64,000 nt of DNA from Lasiosphaeria ovina (Eukaryota; Ascomycota; Sordariomycetes; Sordariales; Lasiosphaeriaceae): the NCBI GenBank assembly GCA_033439765.1, contig JAULSN010000002.1, positions 4,960,001-5,024,000 of the forward strand, in the 5' to 3' direction. Positions within the stretch are counted from its first letter, which is position 1. Every line of letters begins with the position of its first letter. The notes under the pieces were generated by a model that saw nothing but the letters and a program-made list of their open reading frames with translations, did no database searches and was not told the origin of the DNA. The translations under genes and the position numbers were made by a program. This document shows positions 20,350-31,130 of the stretch, piece by piece.

Positions 20350-22953
20350 ATGGCTGAACGAGACGGGCCGCCCAAGATCGAGGTGCCTGTCAAAAGCTAC
20401 GGCTTCCCGCCCGAGGCATTTGACTGGTCACGGCTGCCCAACTTTGACACCAACTTCCTGCCTCCAGAGCATCTCGAAGCCTTCATCCAAGCCCTTGCCG
20501 CGCCCGATCCGGTCCAGTCGCCAGACGAAGCCGCCGGCTCCCGCTTCAGCAGTCCGGCCCTGAACCTCACCCGCACTCCCAGCGGCTTCGGCCTCCTCCG
20601 GCGCGGCTCGACTCCTCCGTTGAACCGGCAAGATGACGACCATGCGCAGGCCACTGCTGTTGCTGCCGCCGCCTCTGCCGCCGACGCCACCGGCGCCCGC
20701 CCCCAGCCAAGCCCCCGTTCCTCCAGCCTGTTCATCACGGCGCAGAGCGACTGGGCCCCAGTCCACGAGAAGGTGCTCGGCAGCAAACGCTCCGAGCGGC
20801 GCCGTCACCGCGACCGCCAGAAGAAGCGCCGCCCCGGCAACAGTCTCAGCCCGCTCCAGATCCTCATGGGCACCCGCTCCAAGGACGAGACGCGCGAGGG
20901 CTACCTGTACAGCCTGCTGAAGTGGCCCTTCCTCGTCATCGTCGGCGCCTGGCTGCTGGGTCTCTCGCTCGCATACCTGGCCACCCGCTCGTACATATAT
21001 CTTTACGAGCAGTTTGTTGCGTGGCGGGGCCAGCGCGAGCGCCTCCGCCGCGCCATGCGCGCCACGGGGAGCTATCCCGACTGTAAGCCCACCCCCACTT
21101 ATGCATATTCCCGGTGAACTCTGGCTGACATGGATCATGACATCACCTAGGGGTCGCCGCTGCCCGCCAGATGGACGACTTCTTTGAGAATGGCGAGTGG
21201 AGGAAGGAAAACGAGTACGCCTACTACGACAGCACAACCGTGAGGAGGGTATGGGGCCAGATGAGGAAATGCAGAGAAAAGGCCGAGGCCGCCGAAAGGG
21301 ACGCCGTGAGCCCCGATCCCGAGAACCGGAAGCCCGTCGAGGACCTCAAGGCCCTCATCGAGGCCTGTGTGAAGAACAACTTTGTCGGCATTGAAAACCC
21401 GCGGCTATACAGCCAGACATACTATGGCACCAAGAACCTGGTCCAGAACTTTGTTGACGAAGGTGAGCACCCCCTACACTTGCAATGTCTGTTGAAGGAC
21501 CGGCTGCTGACATGGTGGATTCACAGTCGAAAGGAGTCTCAAGTTTCTGATTGGCACGAAACAGCTCTCTAACGAGGAGAAGAGGGTCATGTTCAAGGGC
21601 ACATTCGCCAACTTTGGCCGGAGCGCACTGTGCCTGTCGGGCGGGGCCACCTTCGCATACTACCACCTAGGCGTCGTCAAGGCCCTATTGGACGAGGACC
21701 ACTTGCCCGACATTATCACGGGCACGAGCGGAGGAGCGCTAGTGGCGGCCCTCGTGGCGACGCGGACGAACGAGGAGCTGAAGGAGCTCCTGGTGCCCGC
21801 CCTCGCCCACCGGATCACAGCCTGCCGGGAACCCTTTATGGTCTGGGCCCGCCGCTGGTGGACGACGGGAGCGCGGTTCGACTCCGTCGACTGGGCCAAG
21901 CAGTGCGCGTGGTGGACGCGGGGGTCGATGACGTTCCGCGAAGCCTACGAACGCACCGGCCGCATCCTCAACGTGTCCTGCATCCCGGCCGACCCGCACT
22001 CCCCTACGATTCTCTGCAACTACCTGACGAGCCCCGACTGCGTCATCTGGTCGGCCGTGCTCGCGTCAGCCGCCGTGCCGGGCATTCTGAACCCGGTGGT
22101 GCTGATGATGAAGACGCGCAGCGGGACGCTGGTGCCCTACTCGTTCGGACACAAGTGGAAAGACGGGTCTCTGCGGACCGACATCCCGATCAAGGCGTTG
22201 AACCTGCACTTCAACGTCAACTTCACCATCGTCAGCCAGGTGAACCCGCACATCAGCCTCTTCTTCTTCTCGTCGCGCGGCTCCGTGGGCTCGCCCGTGA
22301 CGCACCGCAAGGGCCGCGGCTGGCGCGGCGGCTACCTGGGGTCGGCCGTCGAGCAGTATATCAAGCTCGACCTGACCAAGTGGCTGCGCGTGCTGCGCCA
22401 GCTCGAGCTTCTGCCGCGGCCGCTGGGCCAGGACTGGTCGCAGCTCTGGCTGCAGCAGTTTGGCGGCACCGTGACCATCTGGCCCAAGGGTATCCTATCC
22501 GACTTTCTGTACATCCTCAGCGACCCGCCGCCGGCGCGCCTGGCCCGCATGATCCACGAGGGCCGCCAGAGCGCCTTCCCCAAGCTCAAGTTCATCGCCA
22601 ACCGCCTCAAGGTCGAGCGCATGGTCGAGCAGGGCCGCCGCGCCACGCGCCCCGCCGTCCGCCGTGGCAGCATCGAGAGCATCCTAAGCGAGGACGACCT
22701 ACGCAGCCTCATGCGCAAGCAGCGCACCCGCGGCCCCCGCGACGGCACGAGCACCGGCGCCGGGAGCGCCACCAGCGCGACGGGCACCGAGGACGACTAC
22801 GACGACTCTCTGACCGACGTCGAAGGCTCGACTACCGTCGACGACAACGGCAGCGTGGCAGCGGCCGCTGCTGGCGGGGTCGAGATGCCCGCGAGGAAGC
22901 CGGCCACGCCCGTCGGCTTGGCTGTCACGGGGCTGGAGAAGGGCTCGCTTTGA
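20350..22953 (+). CDS. Patatin-like lipase, Tgl3/4/5 type
   Basis: Three exons (20350-21082, 21151-21462, 21527-22953) give 823 residues. A variable Ser/Pro/Ala-rich N-terminus (to about residue 190) precedes one hydrophobic segment (FLVIVGAWLLGLSLAYL) and then the domain typical of yeast triacylglycerol lipases. The patatin core has the oxyanion loop CLSGGATFAYYHLG, the nucleophile elbow GTSGG (Ser near residue 416) and the catalytic Asp in KWKDGS, so the Ser-Asp dyad is complete. Relatives act on lipid droplets as triacylglycerol lipases or lysophospholipid acyltransferases. The last 200 residues are low-complexity with an acidic run. The cassette from the end of exon 2 into exon 3 (LKFLIGTKQLSNEEK) is also family-typical. 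Which yeast paralogue it matches cannot be settled by eye. Confidence 0.92.
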
Positions 22954-23906
22954 CATTGACTAATTGCGCGCACATGAATCACACGCGGGAGAGAATGAGC
23001 CCGGTTTCTATGGGTCTTTTGAAGTGGCGATGGCTGCATTTCTTTTCCTCTATTGATAAAACGGAACTAGGGGTCGCATGCGGTGGGTTATTAGCTTGCA
23101 TCTGTATTTGTTTGTAGTTGTGTTGTGTTCTGTTTTGCTTTTGGTGGTAGCATGCATGCATTGGTGGGCGGGTGTCTTTTCTTCTTTTTCTAATAATAGA
23201 AAAGGAGTCGAGGCTTTCGGTGTTGAATAAACCCCGAAGAGAGAAAGAACATTTTCAACTATTATATTGGAATATAAATAGCATCGGGGGCGTGAGGTGA
23301 GGTGAGGCGAGGTGGTCTGCAAAGCTGTGGGGTGCATGCAAGGGATATACCAGCGTCTGTATCCGTGTTATTTTCGTTTCGATGTGTAGTTGATGATGGG
23401 TAATTCCGAGCTATTTTACTTTGGTGATGGTGATAGATTTAACTAACCGTGGAAGTTGTTTTTAGAGTGGACGGAAGAAAAGACGCCAGGGTTTGTTTAT
23501 ATGCCTGTCTGCCTGTCTGTCTGGTGGTACAGGGAAGATCAAAACAATTAAGCGGCAGCGACTAGCTAGCTAAGTAACTAAGCAGCTGGTATCTAAGAAG
23601 AACTATGGCGCGGAAATGTTGTTATAAGAGTTAAACCTTTGTGTACAGGATGATTGTTTATTTGTTTATCTGCTTGTTCAATGGGAAAAGGGTGTGTGTG
23701 TGATGTGACATGGCACATATCTCACCACCTTGTAAATCCCAATGCCTTTCTCATAACTGCCTACCTGGCCAAGTCATGTCTCTAGGTTGTTAAAAGTTGT
23801 AGTGGATGAGTGTATATCTGCTTTTCCCAGAAGACAGACAGACAGACAGACAGACACCAAGGACACTAGCAAGAGGTAGCAAAAATAGGGCAGAGTCAAC
23901 AAAAAA
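22954..23906. other. Intergenic: lipase 3' flank
   Basis: About 950 AT-rich bases lie between the lipase stop and the 5S copy. They include a CAGA tetranucleotide run (about 23832-23856) and several CTGTCTG units. No coding frame longer than 100 codons or RNA signature was seen apart from the 5S. Confidence 0.5.
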
Positions 23907-23907
23907 A
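23901..23907 (-). terminator. RNA polymerase III terminator of the 5S gene
   Basis: On the minus strand the 5S-like sequence runs directly into seven T residues, the standard polymerase III stop. Confidence 0.75.
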
Positions 23908-24027
23908 CATTCAACACCAGGGGTTCGCTGGTCGTCACCGACCCGACTACCAGTTTAGCGGTTGCCAGTCTATCGAGGGGAGAGCGGACGGGATCCCGAG
24001 TTCTCTAGCACACCTATGGTCGTATGT
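23907..24027 (-). rRNA. 5S rRNA gene or pseudogene
   Basis: The minus strand begins ACATACGACCATAGG and contains the 5S landmarks CTCGGGATCCCGTCCGCTCT, GGGTCGGTGACGACCAGCG and a 3' end GTTGAATG that pairs with the 5' end. It is about 121 bases long and ends in a T7 run. The order and spacing match the Neurospora 5S RNA as I recall it. Single, dispersed 5S genes are normal in filamentous ascomycetes, so an isolated copy between protein genes is expected. The internal segment GATAGACTGG differs from the usual GATAAGC-type internal promoter, helix II pairing looks imperfect, and the terminal stem has one A-A mismatch. It may therefore be a minor variant or a pseudogene. Confidence 0.85.
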
Positions 24028-24362
24028 GTCAGGTAGAGAGGGGAGCGTGGTGTTTATGGGCGGGCTGGAAGTCAAGAGGGGGGGATCTCAGGGGCAAATG
24101 TAAATAAAGACATGCGAGAAGAAAAAACAACGAAGTGAATTGATATCATTATCAAATATATATATATATATACGTATGAATGTTCATGGTCAAGATGACA
24201 CATGACACACAAAGCCCGCGAATTACAGAGAAGAGCGGCCGCTGGAAATACGCCAGCCATGTACTGTACATGTACGTATGTGAAGGATACCACGTTCTGC
24301 TTTTGCTAACCCCGCGTATGTATATAAGCCACTATTACTCGAAGAATAAGAAATGTATATAT
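24028..24362. other. Short intergenic with (AT)n
   Basis: Between the 5S copy and the GMC gene stop lie about 335 bases with an AT dinucleotide run (24157-24172) and several ATGTACGT-like palindromes. This is the probable 3' flank of the GMC gene plus the 5S upstream region. Confidence 0.5.
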
Positions 24363-26608
24363 TTACGCATCCGCCAAGATGGCCTCGCTGCCCTTCTGGC
24401 CGACCATGAACGTCGGCAAAACCGGGAACCCGCCGGGGCTGACGGGGTAGATGCTCGCATCGACCACGCGCAGTCCGCTAACGCCAAACACGCGGAACTT
24501 GCTGTCGACAACCGCCGTGCGGTCGCCCTTCTTGCCCATGCGGCACGTGCCGACGGGGTGGTGGCCGAACGTCTGCTCGTAGACGAACTTGCGGTCCTCG
24601 GCGGGGTCGCGGCAGTAGCCGTCGGCCGTCAGACCCGCGTTGCACGGCGGGTCGGTCGGCACGACCGGCCCGTACGGCGCCGGCAGCGATAGAAAGTTGC
24701 GCCGCACCCACGCGATGCCGTCGACCATGGCCTCGAGGTCGATGTTACCCGCGCCGTTGCCGGACTCGTACTGCAGGATGTTGATGTCGGGCGCGACGGT
24801 CGGGTCCGTGGAGGTGATGCGCACGTAGCCGGCCGTGTTCTGCACCGTCATGCGCGCCAGGCTGCGCCACAGTGTCTGCGGCGGGTCGACGAACGGGTTG
24901 TTGCTGGCTGGCGGCGAGAAGCCGCGGAAGACGCCGGGCGGGCTTTTAGGGGTGTCAGTTATGTTATGGACGGACAGACGGACAGACAGAGGGACGAGGA
25001 GAAACGTACGCAAAGGTGATGATGTCGCGGTTGCCGTCGGGGCTGTGCTTGGTCTTGATGAAGGAGCACTCGCTGTTGCCGGGGGGGTCCGTGTACGGGC
25101 CGGTGCCATTATTGTTGAACTCGGCCAGACACGGGTCGCCGGGGGCGCCAAAGGAGCACGCGGCCAAGGCCGGGTCGCCGCCGGTGATGTTGAGGGGGCT
25201 GAGCCCGGCGATGGGGATCTCCTGGTTATCTCTCAAATTCTCGCCGACGCCCGGCAGGTCCGAGATGACGGGGATCTTGAGCGACCTGAGCAGGGTCGCG
25301 TTGCCGATGCCGCTGAGCTGTAGCAGTTGAGGCGAGTTGAAGGTGCCGCCGCTGATGATGACCTCCTTGCGCGCCGTGGCCGTCTTCTTGGTGCCCTTGG
25401 GTGCCTTGGCCTTGCTGTACTGCCACGACGCGCCGTAGACCTGCGCGCCCCGCAGGTACTCGACGCCGGTCGCCTTGGGCGTCTTGCCCGACTTGTCGAA
25501 GAGGATCTTGGTGGCCAGCGACTCGAGGGCCAGCGTCAGCTTGGGCGTCTTGGCGACGGTGGACTTGACGAGGTCCCGCGGCGACCAGCGGCGGCCAAAG
25601 TTGTTGTTGTGGTTGGGCAGCCCGTACGGCTCGGCCGTCCTGTCCCGCGACGCCCCGAGGAAGTTGCAGTCGCGCTCGAGGTAGTTGAGCGCGGCGGCTT
25701 GGTTCACGGGGTGTCCGACGAGGTCCTGGGCAAGGTGTGCCAGCAGGGCCAGGCGCCCCGGCTGCTGCAGGTAGAAGGACGAGTCGCCTTGGCCCAGCTT
25801 CACGTAGCCCTTGAAGCCGTGGCCGGCCTTGGACTCGGTCGGCCGCAGATAGAGGTTCTTCTCGATCTCGACAAACACCTTCCTCATGTTGGTAGACCTG
25901 TTGGTCGGGGTCAGTTACGGTCCTATGCAGCATGACTGGTGGATGTGGTGTGGAAGACTTACGACCAGGATGAATCACCCGCGTAGCTGGCAATATTGTC
26001 CCACACGGCGTCGTTGGGCAGCACAGACGCCATGGCATTGACAATGGCACTGCCGCCGAGCGTGGCGCCACGGGGGTACCTGTTGGGTATCTCGTCAGTA
26101 AAAAAGGGGGGGGGGAACAGAACAACACAGACAACAAACAGATCGCGACTCACCACACGCCATTGAGCTTGGCGCCGGCGGGCTGCTGGCCCTTGGCGCC
26201 GATCCAGTACGTGCCGTCGGTTAGGGTCCAGACCAGCAGGCGGAAGCGCTCGTCGACGGCTGGGTCCGAGTGGTGCTTGACGAAGAAGGACCACTGCAGG
26301 TCGAGGGTCTGGGGGTAGTACAGCGTGTCGACGTAGGTCGAGACGTCGTCGCTGGCGTCGCGGCCGGCCTCGATCAGCAGCACCGTGTGCCCGGCCAGCG
26401 CGAGGTTGCTGGCCACGATGCCGCCGCCAGGCCCCGAGCCCACGACAATGTAGTCGTACACGTCCGAGCCGTGGTTGTTGCTGCTGCTACTGCTGCTGCT
26501 ACTACTGCTGCTGCTGCTCGGCGAGGCTGAAACACCACCCACGGCAGCTAAGAACGCGAGGGCCAAAGCGGCCACGCGGGAGTGGCCACCACCACGGGAG
26601 AACAACAT
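24363..26608 (-). CDS. Secreted GMC-family oxidoreductase
   Basis: Four exons (26608-26154, 26079-25963, 25897-25010, 24942-24363) give 679 residues. The first 28 residues (hydrophobic core ALALAFLAAVGG) form a signal peptide. A serine run coded by AGC/AGT codons follows, then the FAD-binding motif YIVVGSGPGGG. Other family signatures are GATLGGSAIVNAM (GMC signature 1), SGGTFNSPQLLQLSGIG (signature 2) and GHHPVGTCRMG with the active-site His. The second catalytic position lies in SPGGFPVLPTF, where classic glucose or aryl-alcohol oxidases have His or Asn near the same place; here no His is visible. The enzyme probably oxidises an extracellular alcohol or sugar with FAD. The substrate cannot be told. 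Intron 2 was placed at the GTAAGT donor, which keeps the frame. Confidence 0.92.
26470..26520. repeat. AGC/GCT trinucleotide run coding poly-Ser
   Basis: About fourteen GCT/ACT-type triplets on the plus strand code a serine tract just after the signal peptide of the GMC oxidoreductase. It is a coding microsatellite. Confidence 0.9.
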
Positions 26609-27991
26609 GGTGGAGTCGGCGGCACGGCACGACACGACACACACCACCCTTGGCGAGAAAGGGAAAGGTGTTGTATGCGGAGAAGACGCCCGGTGAAGGA
26701 TGTGGGATGGAGGAGACGAGGACCGAGAGTCTTGGCTGCAAAAGGCGGTTGGCACGACCGGTATTTGTTCCCAAACTCCCGCGTGGCTCTGGGTATGATG
26801 GCCCTAGGAAGTTGGAACTTTTGTCCGGACTAGCAGGCACTCTCTGCCGCAACTCCGGCCTAGGTCCACGATCCACAACCGTGGGAAATGAAGCCCGTTG
26901 TGGATATCTCTGGCCGTCCTTGGCAATAATGCTGCCGGGCTCCGTCTACAACGTCGGCCACTCGGCACGCGTGCTACCTACTGAGTAGCTACTGATTCAT
27001 GGGGGTGTAAACAATGCCTCCTGGGGTCCCCGGGTTCACCTCCTTGGGGTCGGGGTTGGGCGAGAGCGAGAGCGCAAGGTGAGTGAAAGCGAACGAGTGA
27101 AATGAGACGGCGAGACGGTGGGGATTCTGGGAGCAAGAGAGAAGAAAGGCGAGAGAGACAAGAGAGAAGATTTACCCCTTTGAGCCAACAACCCTTTTCT
27201 GACCGAGGTGGCCAGGACAGGCCATGTAGAATACAACAGCCCTGCATGCTGGTCCCGAATAGTTCCATGGTAGCGAGCAGGCGTTGCACTGTGCAGTGGC
27301 GAACCCATTATTGGCAAATAGCGCAACCATGCTGGCAGATCTTATACTACTAGGTATAGAGAATGCGGGCCATTGACCCATAGTCTTTTTTAATCTAGGC
27401 CTCGTCCCATTTTGGGGGTAATATGTCCGAAGCCCTGCCAACAGTGTTTGTTACCTTACTATGTAATATCTTATGCACATTGTTCTGCCGGGACCAATGC
27501 CCGGGTGCCGGTCCGAGTCTTTACTCTTTCTTTACTCTTGAGCCCTCAACTGCAGCCAGATGACTAAATAAGCAGGCCGCGGGCATAATCGATTCTCTTG
27601 CCATGCGGAATAGTCGGTATGTGGGTGGTTTGCGAAAAACCCGGCCGCATACCCGCATGTTCGGCCTTGCTCGGCCAATGAGGTTTGTTGACAGTCGACT
27701 GTTGGTCCAGGTCTATAGTCTGTGCGTGCATGCTGCACAGTTTAAAATTGGGATATTTGCTGACATTTTCTATATGCCTTGTACTTACTGTAGTATACCT
27801 TGCCAACTCCGTCCGGATGCTACTGAGTTATGGAGCAAAAGGGAGGAGCGAGGGGAAGGGGGAGGGGAGGCGAGGCGGATTCAGATCCTAGTGAAGTCTT
27901 GGCCACTTTCTAAAACAAGACAAGCTTTGTCTCGCATGCAGGCCCTCTCATTCGCCCAATAGTACGGGGAATGGGAATCTACCTGTGGCCC

Positions 27992-28039
27992 CCCTCTGCT
28001 GATGATGGGCGGATGTGGGCCCTCTGCTGATGATGGGCG
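27992..28039. repeat. Tandem duplication of 20 bases, period 28
   Basis: CCCTCTGCTGATGATGGGCG occurs twice without change, starting at 27992 and 28020. The second unit is directly adjacent to an 8-base spacer. No function is evident. Confidence 0.9.
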
Positions 28040-28533
28040 AGCCCAGCTCTTGTTTGGGGAAGAGGACGGTTCCAGCCAAAGTCCAAGTCTGTGCAACTGG
28101 AAATCTGCTGCCAAGATGATCTCTCCAGACGAGGACACTGTATGGTTCCACCATGATCGTCGCCGCTCAAGGCCAAACGACTTGTCCCACTCTCAATTGT
28201 TCATATATATATGCCCACGTGCCTAGTATATAAACAGCCACAAACAAAAACACACGCTCGGCCATCAGGGGAAGTCGGTATAATTCCCGACAGAACACAT
28301 CTTATATGCAGGTGTAGGAGCTGTGTCAGAGGTTGCAACGAGCTGAACGCCAAGGAACCGAGAGCCTAGGCACGCATTTCCCGGCGGCCGTCTCGAGTCC
28401 TTGACACGCTTATCCTCTGCCATTCCTGATTCCCGAGGAGCGTGCTCAGACCAACAACAGAAACAAGAAACCTTCTGGATACACAAGACGTAGCACGCTC
28501 AGGAAATCTTCGTAGCTTCTCCTTGTTGAGACC

Positions 28534-28536
<3 letters not shown>

Positions 28537-28568
<32 letters not shown>
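28537..28568. repeat. (GA)n microsatellite
   Basis: Sixteen uninterrupted GA dinucleotides. In a promoter region such a tract can act as a nucleosome-free element, but no direct evidence is visible. Confidence 0.95.
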
Positions 28569-28572
<4 letters not shown>

Positions 28573-29665
28573 GATTGTGACGCTGGCGGCTCGGACCCGC
28601 GGTCTTGATCAAGTTAGACCACCGAGGCCAACGCCGTGTGAATGTACCTCCACTGCAAGACACATTGGACATCTACAACACATCTCCCCCCATGTGGCCG
28701 GTGTGTCATTGCAATTCCCGCCAAGGAACAGACCCCCGGGGCCGCGGAGGACGGGGGCTGAAAGGCTGCCTGCAGGCCGGACCTCCCGGCTTTTCGCAAA
28801 GCTTGGTTGTGGCTCGAGCTGCGGAATAGTAGAACGCCTCTCTCGCTCTCCGTCCCAGACTCCCTCGCTCTACTAACCAATCAGCCAACCAGCCAACCTG
28901 CAGACTAGCCAGCATCACCATCACCCATGTAGCTAGGCGGCGAGCCCCAAACCTCGACCCGGATTCTCTGCTGTATTGTCTCTAGTGCGTCCGTACCTGT
29001 CTCGCAACTCGGGCCTTTCTTTCTCCAGGTACATGTACGAACGTGCACACCCTACCAACACATGCCAGGCATGAACCAGGTGCTGATCCCTTGCAAGATA
29101 GGCCAGACCAGACCACAGACCACAGGCCACAGGCGGAGGAGCTGGAGGAGATGTGATACCAGACTCGTTCTGCTGGGTCGGCGTCTGCAGAGGTGAAGTT
29201 GGTGCAGATAGGGGATGCAGTCCTATCGTTCAATATCGTTTTCGGCTTCTGCAAAAGGCCCCCCCGCGGATGAGGCTGGCTGGCACCTTTGCACCTATCC
29301 ATGGCGCATGCGAGGTGCGTATTGGAAGGATCGCGAAGAAAACAGGTAAGTGTCAGGCCACTGAGCGGAAAACATGCCCTCCCCCCCCCGCCTTTTTTTT
29401 TTCTCTCCCTTCTCGAGGTGACAAGGTCAATGATCCATGGAACCACGAAATCTGGGGAGAGATGTCGAGATGCAGGACCGAGACTTGGGTAGGTAGCTTA
29501 TAAGATCGTCACGTCTGTTTCCCCCCTTTTTTTTCTTTTTCTTTTTGTGGGTTACGTCGCAAGCAGCGTGGTCTGTCGCCATCACGATCGCCGTCGTCGT
29601 CGTCGTCACCAAGAAACCTCCCCCCCCCCCCTAGTTTCTTCCCCGGATCGGCGCTCCCAGCAACC

Positions 29666-31130
29666 ATGTCCCAACTCCTCGCCCAGCAAGGGCTCCATCT
29701 CCTTGCCCGCCAGGCTGCTGCGAACGGAACTGGAATCCCTCCTCCACCGCTCCCCCAACAGTCGCTGGACCTCTCCAGCTACCCGACGACGGGCCTGCAG
29801 CAGTTTGGATTGTTCATCATCATCTTCTTCCCGGCCGTCTCGGTGCTGCTCGTCGGGCTCCGCCTCTACGACCGCATCAAGACCAAGTCGTTTGGCGCCG
29901 ACGATGCCTTTATCGTCACGGCAGCGGTATGTTCGAGCAACTCTAACTAAACTTGGTATACAGACAACGAGACATGACAACTGACCTTGCCTCTACAGGT
30001 CCTGGCAGCGGTCGAGGCCGTCTTCTCGTACGCCATGATGAAGCTGCAGTATCTTGGCAACCACGTGTGGCAGCTCCCGACGGAGCCGTACGACCCCAAG
30101 GTCGGCGCCATCGGCAACTACATCGTAGTGCTGCTGTACAACCCGGAGCTGGCGCTGGTCAAGTCGTCGGTGCTGTTCTTCCTGCTGCGGCTCGGCGGGC
30201 ACCAGCTGGGACTGCGGCGGACGATTCAGGTGCTCAACTGGACCAACATGGCCCTGCTGGTGGCCGTGCTGTTCGCGTCCATCTTCACCTGCGTGCCCGT
30301 CCACAAGTACTGGGACCCGACTGTGCCTGGCCACTGCAACAACGAGGCCGATCAGTACCTCGTCACCTCGGGCCTGACTATTCTCACCGACGTCCTCGTG
30401 CTCGTCATCCCCATCAAGATTGTCGTCGGGCTGCAGGCCGCCAGGAAGCTCAAGGTCATCCTGGCCTGTCTGCTGTGCTCTGGCATCGTGTAAGTTTTCC
30501 CGCTTAACTACTTGTCCGTTCTGGCCAAGGGGGAGGAACAATGGAAAGCCGCTGACAGAAAGGGGGTCACCCAATCTCAGAGTCACCATTTTCAGCATCC
30601 TCCGCATCCGCTCCATCTACATGCTGTACTACCCGCCAGCGGACCCCGGCCCGGACCCGACGTACGACATCAGCTTCGTGTACTCGACGGTCGAGTGCAA
30701 CCTGGCCATCATCACAGCGACAATCCCGCCGCTGCACGGTCTGCTCCGGCGGTGGTTCCCACGCTTCATGCCGTCAACATCAGCACGGGGCGCCGGCGGA
30801 TACAATGGCGGGTACAACCACGGGCCGTACGTTGGCGGCGGGTCGGGCTCTCGCGGAGGTCTCCAGACGATCGGCGGGTCGGGGGGCGTCGTGGCGCTCA
30901 AGGACATGAAGAGCCCGACGCGGTCGCAGCACAACCACACGCGCCTCAACAGCCTGACCAACAGCGAAGAGGAGATCCTAGGCAAGGACCGCGCCGTCAT
31001 CACCCGCACCACCTCGGTCCAGATCACCTATGCCGAGGGCGGCCCCCGCGGCGCCGGCGCCGGCGACGCCAAGAACGAGAAGAGCAACATGCCGCCGTCG
31101 TACAGCGGCACCTACCCGGACCACCGCTGA
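29666..31130 (+). CDS. Rhodopsin-domain (PTH11-like) membrane protein
   Basis: Three exons (29666-29926, 29999-30489, 30581-31130) give 433 residues. Seven hydrophobic segments can be seen, starting with FGLFIIIFFPAVSVLLVGLRLYDR and followed by VLAAVEAVFSYAMM, the ALVKSSVLFFLLRL helix, MALLVAVLFASIFTCVPV, the LTILTDVLVLVIPIKIV helix, LKVILACLLCSGIVVTIFSI and a last one around CNLAIITATIPPL. Motifs such as RLYDRIKTKSFGADDAF and CNNEADQYLVTSGLTILTD match the fungal rhodopsin domain shared by PTH11-related proteins. The cytoplasmic tail is Gly- and Ser-rich and ends in PPSYSGTYPDHR. Such proteins sense surface or nutrient cues at the plasma membrane, but most have no known ligand. The three-exon structure was set by frame and family continuity. 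Confidence 0.88.

Larger units (their letters stand above)
26609..29665. other. Intergenic, 3 kb, divergent promoters
   Basis: The GMC gene (-) and the rhodopsin-like gene (+) diverge across 3 kb. Small ORFs are present on all frames but none is convincing. It contains two notable repeats, listed separately (27992-28039 and 28537-28568), pyrimidine tracts close to 29530-29640, and homopolymer C and T runs around 29380-29400 and 29625. Confidence 0.45.

Noticed and set aside
21630..23117. A 495-codon frame overlapping the lipase on the same strand
   Set aside because: Shadow frame within the real exon 3; very Arg/His/Pro-rich and without any family signature.
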